Shown: positions 18,066-26,796 of the stretch, piece after piece
How the letters are laid out: each line of letters begins with the position of its first letter
Position numbering within the stretch: the stretch's first letter is position 1
NCBI GenBank assembly: GCA_963709395.1
Contig: CAVPWP010000008.1
Span: 496,001-560,000, forward strand
Length of the DNA: 64,000 nucleotides
DNA from: CAVPWP01 sp963709395
Lineage (GTDB): Bacteria; Pseudomonadota; Alphaproteobacteria; Rhodobacterales; Rhodobacteraceae
Direction: 5' to 3'
The notes under the pieces: model-generated
Seen by the model: only the letters and a program-made list of their open reading frames with translations
What the model was told of the DNA's origin: nothing
Databases searched by the model: none
Position numbers and translations under genes: made by a program

Positions 18066-19476
18066 GGGAGGATGGCCTGAAGACGCAGTTCGGCGATCCG
18101 TTCCACCTGCCGGCAGGCTTCGGCGAATTCGATGTCGGGGGCGTTTGCGAGCCGCCGGTTGAAGGCGGCAAGGATGCCGTCCTTGTCGTGGTCGCGCACG
18201 GCGATGATGAAGGGAAAGCCGAATTTCTCGACATAGGCCGCGTTGAGGGCGGCGAAGGTTGCGCGCTCCTCGTCGGTCAGCGCATCGAGGCCGGCGCTGG
18301 CCTGTTCGGCGGTCGACTCGGGCGTCAGCCGCTGCGCCGCGGCGAGCTTGCCCGGCGAGGTCGGGGTGGGCGTTCAGGACGCCCAGACGTTCGTCTCGGC
18401 GATGCCGACCGGAAGACGCGCGCCAGGGCGCTGTGGACGCCGGCGGCGCAGTCATGGGCGGGGCCCAGTTCAAGGTCAAAGGCGCGTTCCGCGATCCAGG
18501 GGGAGTGCTCGAAGATCCCGCCGTAAGCCGTTACGAATTCATCCTTTGTCATGCGCGAGGGGCGTGGGCGTCGGACTGGCGGATGGTGCCTGGCCCAATG
18601 CCGGGCGATGTCGATCCGGCGCGGGAACCAGACCCCGTCATGTCCGGCCGCATACTCCATGAACCGCTTCAGCGCCATGATGCGCCCCGGCCGCCCGATC
18701 AGGCGGCAGTGCAGCCCCACCGACATCATCCGCCCGCCCTCGGCATAGAGCGCGTCGAAACTGTCGCGCAGATAGGCCTCGAACTGGTCGCCCGCGTTGA
18801 AGCCCTGGGGCGTGGCGAAACGCATGTCGTTGGCGTCGAGCGTGTAGGGGATGATCAGCTGATCGCGCTCTCCGGCGCTGATCCAGTAGGGGAGGTCATC
18901 ATCGTAAGTGTCGGAAATATAATCGAACCCGCCCTCCTCGGCGGCGAGGGCCACGGTGTTCATCGACGCGCGGCCGAGATACCATCCGCGTGGACGTTCG
19001 CCCGTGACCTCGGCGTGAAGGCGGATCGCCTCGGCCAGATGTGCGCGTTCCTCGGTCTCTGGGATGTCGCGGTAGTCGATCCATTTGAGACCGTGGGTGG
19101 CGATTTCCCAGTCGGCCGCCTTCATCGCGGCCACCTGTTCGGGGCTGCGCGCCAGTGCCGTGGCGACGCCATAGACCGTGGCGGGAATGGCCATGCCGGT
19201 GAAGAGGCGGTGCAGCCTCCAGAACCCGGCCCGGGCGCCGTATTCGTAGATCGATTCCATGTTCCAGTGGCGCTGGCCGGGCCAGGGGGCGGCGCCGACG
19301 ATCTCGGACAGGAAGGCCTCGGACGCGGCGTCGCCGTGCAGCAGGTTGTTCTCGCCGCCTTCCTCGTAGTTGATCACGAACTGGACCGCGATGCGCGCGC
19401 CACCGGGCCAGCCGGCCTCGGGCGGGGTGGGGCCGTGGCCGCGCATGTCGCGCGGATACCGGGGGGCGTCTGCCAT
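18062..19476 (-). CDS. puuE: Bifunctional allantoinase PuuE / OHCU decarboxylase UraD (two frameshifts)
   Basis: The N-terminal ~300 residues are a metal-independent, polysaccharide-deacetylase-fold allantoinase (PuuE). It has 'VQFVINYEEGGENNLLHGD', 'HGLKWIDYRDIPE' and 'GLHCRLIGRPGRI'. It runs without a stop into an OHCU decarboxylase (UraD) domain with 'GGIFEHSPWIAERAFD', 'DERLGVLNAHPDLAG' and 'EKFGFPFIIAVRDHDKDGIL'. UraD gives S-allantoin from the HIU hydrolase product, and PuuE opens allantoin to allantoate. Two +1 insertions in the UraD part (near 18405-18410 and 18358-18362) break the frame; corrected length is about 470 aa. The ATG at 19476 has AAGGAAAGAG upstream. Fused PuuE-UraD proteins are known in alphaproteobacteria. 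Confidence 0.88.
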
Positions 19477-19546
19477 CGCTCTTTCCTTTGCCGACACTCC
19501 GACTTAGACCGGACGGGAACGAGGTGACAAGACGGGGCGCGCGCCG

Positions 19547-19903
19547 ATGGCCCAGGGATTTCTGACGACTCATGTGCTCGATACCGCGCGGGGCCAGCCG
19601 GCCGAGGGCGTGCGGATCACGCTCTACCGGTTGTCCGGCATGAGCCACCGCAAGATCGCCGAGACGGTGACCAATGCCGACGGGCGCACCGACGCGCCGA
19701 TCCTGCCGAAGGACAAGTTCCAGACCGGGACCTACGAACTGGTGTTCCACGCCGGCGACTACCTGCGTGCCACGGGGACGGCGGGCGAGGGGGTGCTGTT
19801 TCTCGACGAGGTGCCGATCCGGTTCGGCATGGCCGAGGACAGCCACTACCATGTGCCGCTGCTGCTGTCGCCGTTCGGCTATTCCACCTACCGGGGCAGC
19901 TGA
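19547..19903 (+). CDS. uraH: 5-hydroxyisourate hydrolase (transthyretin-like)
   Basis: HIU hydrolase converts 5-hydroxyisourate, the urate oxidase product, to OHCU, the substrate of UraD. The 118-aa protein is a complete transthyretin-related hydrolase. It has the N-terminal 'TTHVLDTARGQPA' with the catalytic His, a 'TNADGRTDAPIL' segment with the active Arg region, 'YHVPLLLSPFGYSTYRGS' and the terminal Y-R-G-S signature that separates it from true transthyretin. It is transcribed divergently from PuuE-UraD across a 70-base gap and overlaps the puuD start by one base, so it forms an operon with urate oxidation. Confidence 0.96.
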   Translation: MAQGFLTTHVLDTARGQPAEGVRITLYRLSGMSHRKIAETVTNADGRTDAPILPKDKFQTGTYELVFHAGDYLRATGTAGEGVLFLDEVPIRFGMAEDSHYHVPLLLSPFGYSTYRGS

Positions 19904-21130
19904 TGGTCGAGGCCGCGTTTCTCTGGGCCTGGGCCGAATTCGCCGTTCGCTGGCTGCATGTGATCACCGCGATCGCCTGGATCGGGTCGTCCTTCTATTT
20001 CATCGCGCTCGACCTTGGGCTCAACCGCAACATCCCCGGCCCGGCCGATGGCGAGGAATGGCAGGTTCACGGCGGCGGTTTCTATCACATCCAGAAATAC
20101 ATGGTCGCGCCCGAGGCGATGCCCGAGCACCTGACATGGTTCAAATGGGAAAGCTATGCCACCTGGCTGTCGGGGGCCGCCCTGCTGGCCATCGTCTACT
20201 GGGCGGGGGCCGAGCTTTACCTGATCGACTATACCGTGCTCGAGCTGATGCCCTGGCAGGCGATCGCGATCTCGGCGGGGTCGCTGGCGGTGGGATGGAT
20301 CGTCTATGACCTGCTGTGCAAGTCGGCGCCTTGGCGACCAGCCCACGGTCCTCATGCTGCTTCTCTTCGCCGTCCTCGTGGCGATGTCCTGGGGCTATAC
20401 CCAGGTCTTCACCGGGCGGGCAGCACTCTTGCACCTGGGGGCCTTCACCGCGACGATCATGTCGGCGAACGTCTTTTTCATCATCATCCCGAACCAGAAG
20501 ATCGTCGTGGCCGACCTCAAGGCGGGCCGCACGCCGGACCCGAAGTACGGGAAGATCGCCAAGCTGCGATCGACCCACAACAACTACCTTACCCTGCCGG
20601 TGATCTTCCTGATGCTGTCGAACCACTATCCGCTGGCCTTCGCGAGCCAGTGGAACTGGGTGATCGCCAGCCTCGTGTTTCTCATGGGCGTGACGATCCG
20701 GCATTTCTTCAACTCGATGCACGCGCGCAAGGGCCGGCCATGGTGGACCTGGGTGGCGACTGCGGCCATCTTCGCGGTCATCGTCTGGCTGTCGGCATCC
20801 CCCCTCTGGCAGAGCTATGACGAGGCCGAGGCGCGGCCCCTGTCACCCGCCGAGACCCGCTTCGCCAGCGCGCCGGGCTTCGACGAGGCGCATGACATCG
20901 TGCAGGGCCGCTGCGCCATGTGCCACGGGCGCGAAGTCTACTGGGACGGCATCGCGGTGGCCCCCAAGGGTGTCCTGCTCGACACCGTCCCGGATATCGC
21001 CCGCAACGCCCGTGCGATCTACCTTCAGGCCGGGGTGACCCATGCGATGCCGCCCGGAAACCTGTCCTACATCACCGATGAAGAGCGCGCCGCGCTGGTG
21101 CGCTGGTATCGCGAGGCCACCGGCGGCTGA
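19903..21130 (+). CDS. puuD: Membrane urate oxidase PuuD with cytochrome c domain (one frameshift)
   Basis: PuuD oxidises urate at the membrane and passes electrons to a C-terminal cytochrome c domain instead of making H2O2. The N-terminal part has about eight helices with 'FAVRWLHVITAIAWIGSSFY' and 'FKWESYATWLSGAAL'. After a one-base insertion near 20329 ('GCGCCTTGG' for 'GCGCTTGG') the frame resumes with 'SANVFFIIIPNQK' and 'RSTHNNYLTLPVIF'. It ends in a soluble domain with the heme site 'CAMCH' at about residues 336-340 and the likely axial Met in 'THAMPPGNLSYI'. The corrected protein is 408 aa, normal for PuuD. It follows uraH by overlap. Confidence 0.93.
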
Positions 21131-21144
21131 GGCCGGGCGCGCCG

Positions 21145-21789
21145 TCAGAGCGTCAGGATCCGTCCGCCCGCCGCCTCGGCGTCCGAGCGGTCGTGGGTGA
21201 CCTGCAACACCGGAAGGCCGCGCCGGCGCGAGATTTCGAAGACAAGCTGCCGTGTCTGGTCGCGCAACGCCGTGTCTAGCTTCGAGAACGCCTCGTCCAG
21301 CAAGAGCGCGCAGGGCTCCGACAACAGCATCCGCATCAGAGCGACGCGCGCCCGCTGCCCGCCGGAGAGCGTCGCCGGATCCCGATCGGCGAATCCGGCA
21401 AGGCCGATATCCTGCAGGGCGGCCTCGATCAGGGCCCGGCGCCGGTCACGGCCCTTGACCGACGCGGGCAGTCCGAAGGCAAGGTTCCCGCCGACCGAGA
21501 GGTGGGGAAAGAGCAACTCGTCCTGAAAGAGGATACCGACGCGCCGCGCCTCGGTCGGCAGGTCGGTGATGTCGTGCCCGTCGAGGCGGATCCGCCCGGT
21601 CATCTCGAAGGCCGCGGGCAGGGTGCCGGTGATCGCGGCCAGAAGCGTCGACTTGCCCGACCCCGACGGCCCCATCACCGTCAGCACCTCGCCCGGACCG
21701 ATCCGAAGGTCGAGCGACAGAAGCGGACGTCCGCGCAGCGAGATCGAGAGGCCCTCGAGGCTCAGGCCTTCTTCCGCCGTCTCATCCAT
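21145..21789 (-). CDS. ABC transporter ATP-binding protein, YnjD-like
   Basis: This 214-aa ATPase subunit drives the adjacent two-halves permease. Walker A 'GPSGSGKST' lies near residues 40-48, a Q-loop stretch 'GILFQDELLFPHL' follows, then the signature 'LSGGQRARVAL', Walker B 'ALLLDEAFSKLD' and the His-switch 'VTHDRSDAEA'. The DEAFSKLD Walker B and short C-terminus match the YnjD/ThiQ group rather than sugar importers. It overlaps the permease gene by eight bases. The YnjBCD substrate is not established; a cation or thiamin-like compound is sometimes proposed. Confidence 0.88.
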   Translation of the reverse strand: MDETAEEGLSLEGLSISLRGRPLLSLDLRIGPGEVLTVMGPSGSGKSTLLAAITGTLPAAFEMTGRIRLDGHDITDLPTEARRVGILFQDELLFPHLSVGGNLAFGLPASVKGRDRRRALIEAALQDIGLAGFADRDPATLSGGQRARVALMRMLLSEPCALLLDEAFSKLDTALRDQTRQLVFEISRRRGLPVLQVTHDRSDAEAAGGRILTL

Positions 21790-23506
21790 CGCGCACCCCC
21801 GCCCGGTTGCGCCAGATCATGCGTGGCAGCACCAGCGCAAGCAGGAAAGGCGCCAGCGCCGCCAGCGTCTGCGCCAGCGCGTAGACCCCGATCACCCGTC
21901 GGTCCCCGCCCGAGGCCAGGGCCACCGCGTCGGTCGTCAGGGTCGAGATGCGGCCCGCACCGACGAGGAGCGTGGGAAGGTATTGCCCCACAGAAACGGC
22001 GAACCCGACCGCAGCCGCAACCAGCACGGGGCGCAACAGCATGGGCAGGCGCACCGACCAGAGAACGCGGTCGGGCGAGGCGCCGAGCGCGCGCGCGACC
22101 CTGTCCTGCCGCGAATCCCAGGCGCGCCAGGGGTCGGCCAGCGACAGAAAGACATAGGGCAGCACGAAGACGAGATGCACCAGGATCACCGCCACCCGCC
22201 CGCCGTCGAGGCCCGCGCTCAGCGCAAGCGTCTGGAACCCGGCGAGAAAGGCCACCTGCGGCACGATCAGCGGCAGGTACAGGAGCCACAGCGCGCGACT
22301 GGCGGGGCGCAGGCCATGCCGATGCTCGGCTTCAAGGCACGCGATGGTGAGAAAGACCGCCAGCAGGGTCGAGGCCCCGCCGATGATCAGGGTCTCGATC
22401 AGCGGGTCGGTCAGGCGCGGTCCGAAACGATGCCAGTTGCGCAGCGTCAGCGCGTCGGGCAGCGCGTCGGGGAATTGCCAGAGCCCGGCGACGGACCAGA
22501 GCAGAAGCCCCGCAAGCCCCGCGAAGACCGACAGCGCGGACACGAGGCCCAGGCCAAGCCCGGCGGCGCGCAGTCCGCCGTCGACCGGTGCGTGGCCGCG
22601 TCCGCCCCGCACGGCCCAGCTCCGACCCAGTTGCGCGACCACCGCCTCGGCCGCGCGCCAAAGCCCCAGCGTGCCGATCACCAGCGCCAGTTGAAGCATT
22701 GCCCCTGCGGCCGCGCGAAAGCGCAGCGCGAGGTCGGGGTCGTTCATCCAGCGCACGACCTGCACCGACAGCGGCGGCGGCGTGTTCGGCCCGAGGATGA
22801 TCGCGACGTCCACCACCGACATCGAGAAGGCGAGCACCGCGTAGACCGGAAGACGGATCTGCCGGTAGACCTGCGGAAACACGGTCTTGAGCCAGCCGGT
22901 GACGGGACGATACCCCAAAGCCCGCGCCACCATCCGGCTTTGCCCCGGCCGGGCCTGTGCCAGCGCGGCAAGGGTCATCAGCATCAGGAACGGCACTTCC
23001 TTGGCGACAAGCCCCATGACCAGCGCGATGCCCCAGGGGTCCTGCACGATCAGAAGGTCGGGCGGCACCTCCCATCCCGTGGCCCAGGGCGACAGCATCC
23101 GCGCGATCCACCCCGAGGGCGCGATCAGGAAGGCCAGACCGAAGGCCGCGGCGGCATGCGGCACCGACAGAAGCGGCGAGAGCGCGCGCTCGACCACGCC
23201 GAAGGCGCGGGTGCCGTGCCAGCCCGCGGCGATCAGGACGACGATCCCGAGCGATAGCGCCGTCGCCGCCAGGCCGGTACCGACGCTGAGCGCCACGGCG
23301 CGCGGCAGGCCGGGCCAGGCGAAGAGATCGGCAAAGGCCTGAGCCCCGACCGTGTCGCCCCCGAGCGCCGGCATCCAGCCAAGCGCGGGGCCCAGGGTTC
23401 CAAGCAGCCCCGCCGCCACGGGTCCGAGCATCACCATCAGCGTCAGCGCCGGCGCCCAGTGCAGAAACTGCCGCGTCCCGGGTCGTGGCGTGACTGCATC
23501 GGTCAT
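21782..23506 (-). CDS. ABC transporter permease, YnjC-like (two fused halves)
   Basis: This 574-aa inner-membrane protein contains two copies of a binding-protein-dependent permease domain with about 12 helices. The first copy has the EAA-like loop 'MVARALGYRPVTGWLKTVFP' (about residues 195-214) and the second 'DRVARALGASPDRVLWSVRLP' near 473-492. That duplicated layout is typical of YnjC and ThiP-type permeases. I start at ATG 23506, 13 bases after the binding-protein stop; the frame remains open upstream but only as a shadow. It overlaps the ATPase gene by 8 bases, so ynjB-ynjC-ynjD-like genes form one operon. Confidence 0.88.
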   Translation of the reverse strand: MTDAVTPRPGTRQFLHWAPALTLMVMLGPVAAGLLGTLGPALGWMPALGGDTVGAQAFADLFAWPGLPRAVALSVGTGLAATALSLGIVVLIAAGWHGTRAFGVVERALSPLLSVPHAAAAFGLAFLIAPSGWIARMLSPWATGWEVPPDLLIVQDPWGIALVMGLVAKEVPFLMLMTLAALAQARPGQSRMVARALGYRPVTGWLKTVFPQVYRQIRLPVYAVLAFSMSVVDVAIILGPNTPPPLSVQVVRWMNDPDLALRFRAAAGAMLQLALVIGTLGLWRAAEAVVAQLGRSWAVRGGRGHAPVDGGLRAAGLGLGLVSALSVFAGLAGLLLWSVAGLWQFPDALPDALTLRNWHRFGPRLTDPLIETLIIGGASTLLAVFLTIACLEAEHRHGLRPASRALWLLYLPLIVPQVAFLAGFQTLALSAGLDGGRVAVILVHLVFVLPYVFLSLADPWRAWDSRQDRVARALGASPDRVLWSVRLPMLLRPVLVAAAVGFAVSVGQYLPTLLVGAGRISTLTTDAVALASGGDRRVIGVYALAQTLAALAPFLLALVLPRMIWRNRAGVRDG

Positions 23507-23519
23507 GCCGCGGCCGCGC

Positions 23520-24734
23520 TTAGTCGGAGACGCCGAAGCGGGCGATCCAGTCCTCTTCCAGGCGCACCATCCAAGTGGGATGCGGCTCGGGCAGGGGCTG
23601 GCCAAGCTCCTCGGGCGGCAGGGTGGCGATGCCAAGCTCGAGCGCGTCGAAGAGGGCGCGGTCCTCGGGCGTCAGCCGATCCATCGACAGGACGGTCCCG
23701 ATGCCCCAGACCGCCGGGTCCTGCTTGCGGGCCTGTGCCTCGGGCGACAGCAGGAAGTTGGCCAGCACCATTGCCCCGGCCTTGGCATTGGCGTTGTAGG
23801 GGATCGCAACGAAGCTCGCGTTGCCGATCGTGCCGGCGTCGAGGACATAGGTGCGCACGCTGTCGGGCAGCTCGAAATTGACGATCGCGTTCGAGGCCTC
23901 GTTGGGATCGAAGCTGGGGGCGAGGTCGATTTCCCCGTCCGCCATCAGCTGGATCAGCCGGGGGCCGCTTTGCGGATAGGCCGCACCGCCGCGCCAGAGG
24001 TTTGGCGTCAGCGCCTCGAGAAAGGCCCAGAGCGGCGCGGTCGCGGTGTCGTAGACGGCGTCCGACACCGGGCCCTGAAGCACCGACGGGTCGGGCGCAA
24101 GTTCCACCAGCGCCTGCTTGAGGAAGGTCGAGCCAAGGAAGTCGGGCGGCTGCGGGAAGGCGAAGCGCCCGGGATTGGCGCGCGCCCAGTCCAGCAGCGC
24201 GGGCATCGACCGGGGCGGGTCGGCCAGCCGCGCGGTGTCGTGGAAAAAGACGACCTGCGCCATGCTCCAGGGGGCTTCGAACCCGTCGGTCGGCACGGTG
24301 AAATCGCTGATGACGGCGGGGTTCTGTTCGGGGTCGACGAAGGCCCAGTTCGGCAGGTCCCAGGCCCAGGGGCCGAAGAGAAGCCCCTGGTCCTTCATGG
24401 CGGCGAAATTCTCGCCGTTGATCCAGATGAGGTCGACCGCGCCGCCGTCGTCCTTGCCGGCGGCCCTTTCGGCGATCACCCGGCTGACGGCTTCGGCGGT
24501 GTCCGACAGCTTCACATGGGTGAGGGTCACGCCGTACCGGTCGGCGACCTCCTCCGCGGCCCAGGCGATGTAGTCGTTGGTCGTGTTCGACCCGCCCCAG
24601 GCGTTCCAGAACACGGTCTGTCCCCGCGCCTCGGCCAGGACGGCCTCCCAGTCGGCGGGGTCGGGGGTCTGGCTTATGGCCGGGGCCGCAAGAAGGGCTG
24701 TCGAGGCGAGGCCTGCAAGAAGTCGTCTGATCAT
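23520..24734 (-). CDS. ABC transporter substrate-binding protein, YnjB-like
   Basis: This 404-aa periplasmic binding protein heads the importer operon. It has a signal peptide (about residues 1-22, cleavage near 'APAISQT'). The mature part begins 'DWEAVLAEARGQTVFWNAWGG' and shows YnjB-type features such as 'VDLIWINGENFAAMKDQGL', 'GTIGNASFVAIPYNANAKAG' and a C-terminal 'LEEDWIARFGV'. The inner ATG at 24734 is preferred because AAAGGA lies at good spacing before it; an ATG seven codons earlier is possible. The ligand is unknown. A 221-base gap separates it from the divergent arsenic operon. Confidence 0.88.
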   Translation of the reverse strand: MIRRLLAGLASTALLAAPAISQTPDPADWEAVLAEARGQTVFWNAWGGSNTTNDYIAWAAEEVADRYGVTLTHVKLSDTAEAVSRVIAERAAGKDDGGAVDLIWINGENFAAMKDQGLLFGPWAWDLPNWAFVDPEQNPAVISDFTVPTDGFEAPWSMAQVVFFHDTARLADPPRSMPALLDWARANPGRFAFPQPPDFLGSTFLKQALVELAPDPSVLQGPVSDAVYDTATAPLWAFLEALTPNLWRGGAAYPQSGPRLIQLMADGEIDLAPSFDPNEASNAIVNFELPDSVRTYVLDAGTIGNASFVAIPYNANAKAGAMVLANFLLSPEAQARKQDPAVWGIGTVLSMDRLTPEDRALFDALELGIATLPPEELGQPLPEPHPTWMVRLEEDWIARFGVSD

Positions 24735-24920
24735 CGCCGGGTCCTTTCTGATCATCCGTCGCGTGTCGTCGCGCCGTCCTTGGGTCCAGTCGGTGAGATC
24801 TCCAATGTGGACGCGTTCGGCGCAAGTCCGGAGCCCGCGTCACCCGCCTTCAATCACGCGATTGTTTGAAATGCCGGTCCTGCTGCGGTGCAGGAGCGCG
24901 CTCGTGTGCAACCTGGGCGG

Positions 24921-24956
24921 TTGCGGACCCTCGTTATTTCGTATATTCAGGAAATA
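24921..24956 (+). promoter_or_regulatory. Promoter and ArsR-type operator of the arsR-arsC operon
   Basis: A TATTTC-N10-GAAATA inverted repeat occupies 24935-24956 and its last base is the A of the arsR-arsC start codon. A plausible -35 (TTGCGG, 24921-24926) and -10 (TATATT, 24942-24947) straddle it with a 15-base spacer. Repressor bound here would block RNA polymerase and initiation. If this -10 is used, transcription would begin within a few bases of the ATG, giving a leaderless message. Confidence 0.55.
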
Positions 24957-25801
24957 TGGAAACAATGATTCCCTCCCGCCTCGCCACGCTTGGCCATCCG
25001 CAGCGGCTTGCGATCTTCCGCCTGCTGATGCGCCGCTATCCCGATCTTGTGCCCGCCGGTGAGATCGCGGCGGCGCTGGGCATCAAGCCGTCGACCTTGT
25101 CGGCCTATCTCTCCGCGCTGATGCAGGCCGGCCTCGTCGACCAGGCGCGCCGGGGCACCTCGCTGCGCTATGCCATCGCCATGGACGAGGTGCGCCGGAC
25201 CTTCGACTACCTGCTTCTCGATTGCTGCCGCGGCCGCCCCGAAATCTGCGCTCTCCTCCCGTTCCAAACCTCGTCCGGAGACTTTTCGATGACTGACCGG
25301 AAATACAACGTCCTTTTCGTCTGCACCGGCAACTCGGCCCGGTCCATTTTTGCCGAATCGATCCTGCGCAAGGAAGCCGGTGACCGGTTCAACGTCTATT
25401 CCGCCGGCACCAGACCGCGATCAGAACTCAATCCCTTCGCGCTCGAGGTGCTGAAGGCCAAGGGTCACGACATCTCGGGCCTGCGCGCCAAGAACGTGGG
25501 CGAGTTCCAGGGGCCGGACGCGCCCGCGCTCGATTTCGTCTTCACGGTCTGCAACCAGGCCGCCAACGAGGAATGCCCGGCCTGGGACGGCCAGCCGGTC
25601 AGCGCCCATTGGGGGATGCCGGACCCGGTCAAGGCCGAGGGCACAGACGCCCAGAAAAGCCTCGCCTTTCAGCAGGCTTACGGCGCGTTGCGCAACCGGA
25701 TCATCGCCTTCGCCGCCTTGCCGCTTGCCTCACTCGACCGGATCTCGCTGCAGGCGGCCGTCGACGATCTCGCCCGCGAAGGCGGCGAGGTCCGGGCGTG
25801 A
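24956..25801 (+). CDS. ArsR repressor fused to ArsC arsenate reductase
   Basis: This 281-aa protein joins two arsenic functions. Residues ~1-100 are an ArsR winged helix ('LATLGHPQRLAIFRLLMRR', 'SAYLSALMQAGLV') ending in a cysteine cluster 'DCCRGRPEIC' able to bind As(III). Residues ~112-281 are a low-molecular-weight phosphatase-fold arsenate reductase with the P-loop 'CTGNSARS' (C-x5-R). It also has a further cysteine pair in 'VFTVCNQAANEECPAW', as in thioredoxin-coupled ArsC, and the acid 'GMPDP'. ATG 24956 gives a natural ArsR start. A methionine between the domains could also allow separate translation of ArsC. It overlaps the next gene by GTGA. Confidence 0.9.
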   Translation: METMIPSRLATLGHPQRLAIFRLLMRRYPDLVPAGEIAAALGIKPSTLSAYLSALMQAGLVDQARRGTSLRYAIAMDEVRRTFDYLLLDCCRGRPEICALLPFQTSSGDFSMTDRKYNVLFVCTGNSARSIFAESILRKEAGDRFNVYSAGTRPRSELNPFALEVLKAKGHDISGLRAKNVGEFQGPDAPALDFVFTVCNQAANEECPAWDGQPVSAHWGMPDPVKAEGTDAQKSLAFQQAYGALRNRIIAFAALPLASLDRISLQAAVDDLAREGGEVRA

Positions 25802-26796
25802 CGGTCTATGCACTGAACGGCCTCGGCCGGATCGGAAAGCTTGCCCTTCGGCCCTTGCTGGAGCGCGGGGCGGAGATCGCCTGGATCAACGATGCCGTGG
25901 GCGACCCGGCGATGCATGCGCATCTTCTGGAGTTCGATACCGTGCATGGGCGCTGGGCGGCCGACTTCCGGCACGACAGCGACAGCGTGACAGTCGACGG
26001 AACCCGGATTCCCTTTGTCGGCACGCGGGACCTGGCGGCGCTGCCGCTCGACGGCGTCGACGTTGTTATCGACTGCACCGGCGCATTCCGGACGGAGGCC
26101 AAGCTCGCCCGCTATTTCGAAGCGGGGGTCAAGCGCGTGGTCGTGTCGGCCCCGGTCAAGGACGGCAATGCGGCAAACATCGTCTACGGGGTCAACCACG
26201 ACACCTATGATCCCGCGCGGCACCGGATCGTGACGGCGGCGTCTTGCACCACGAACTGCCTCGCGCCCGTAGTGAAGGTCGTGCACGAAGGTATCGGCAT
26301 AAGGCACGGAAGTATCACGACGATCCACGATGTGACGAACACACAAACCATCGTTGATCGGCCCGCCAAGGACCTGCGCCGCGCCCGGTCGGCGCTGAAC
26401 TCGCTGATCCCGACAACGACGGGCAGCGCCACGGCGATCACGCTGATCTATCCGGAATTGGCGGGGCGGCTCAACGGCCACGCCGTGCGGGTGCCGCTCT
26501 TGAACGCGTCACTGACCGACTGCGTGTTCGAGGTCGAGCGCCCGACCAGCGAGGCCGAGGTCAACGCCCTTTTCAAGGCGGCGGCCGACGGGCCGCTGGC
26601 CGGTATCCTCGGTTATGAAGAGCGGCCGCTGGTCTCGGCGGACTACGTCAACGACCAGAGGTCGTCGATCATCGACGCGCCCTCGACCATGGTGGTCAAC
26701 GGGACGCAGGTGAAGGTCTTCGCCTGGTACGACAACGAGATGGGCTATGCCCACCGGCTCGTCGACGTGGCGCTGATGGTGGGGGCGGCTCCGTGA
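25798..26796 (+). CDS. Arsenic-associated glyceraldehyde-3-phosphate dehydrogenase
   Basis: This 332-aa GAPDH has the N-terminal 'NGLGRIGKLALRPLL' Rossmann motif, the catalytic 'ASCTTNCLAPVVK' (Cys near residue 150) and the C-terminal 'AWYDNEMGYAHRLVDV'. It starts with GTG overlapping the ArsR-ArsC stop and its stop overlaps the arsJ start, so the three are translationally linked. In known ArsJ systems this dedicated GAPDH combines arsenate with glyceraldehyde-3-phosphate to make 1-arseno-3-phosphoglycerate, which ArsJ exports. The context supports that role over central glycolysis. Confidence 0.93.
   Translation: MTVYALNGLGRIGKLALRPLLERGAEIAWINDAVGDPAMHAHLLEFDTVHGRWAADFRHDSDSVTVDGTRIPFVGTRDLAALPLDGVDVVIDCTGAFRTEAKLARYFEAGVKRVVVSAPVKDGNAANIVYGVNHDTYDPARHRIVTAASCTTNCLAPVVKVVHEGIGIRHGSITTIHDVTNTQTIVDRPAKDLRRARSALNSLIPTTTGSATAITLIYPELAGRLNGHAVRVPLLNASLTDCVFEVERPTSEAEVNALFKAAADGPLAGILGYEERPLVSADYVNDQRSSIIDAPSTMVVNGTQVKVFAWYDNEMGYAHRLVDVALMVGAAP

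Noticed and set aside
21502..23257. Long plus-strand frames opposite the YnjCD genes
   Set aside because: They mirror the permease and ATPase genes and have no protein-like features.
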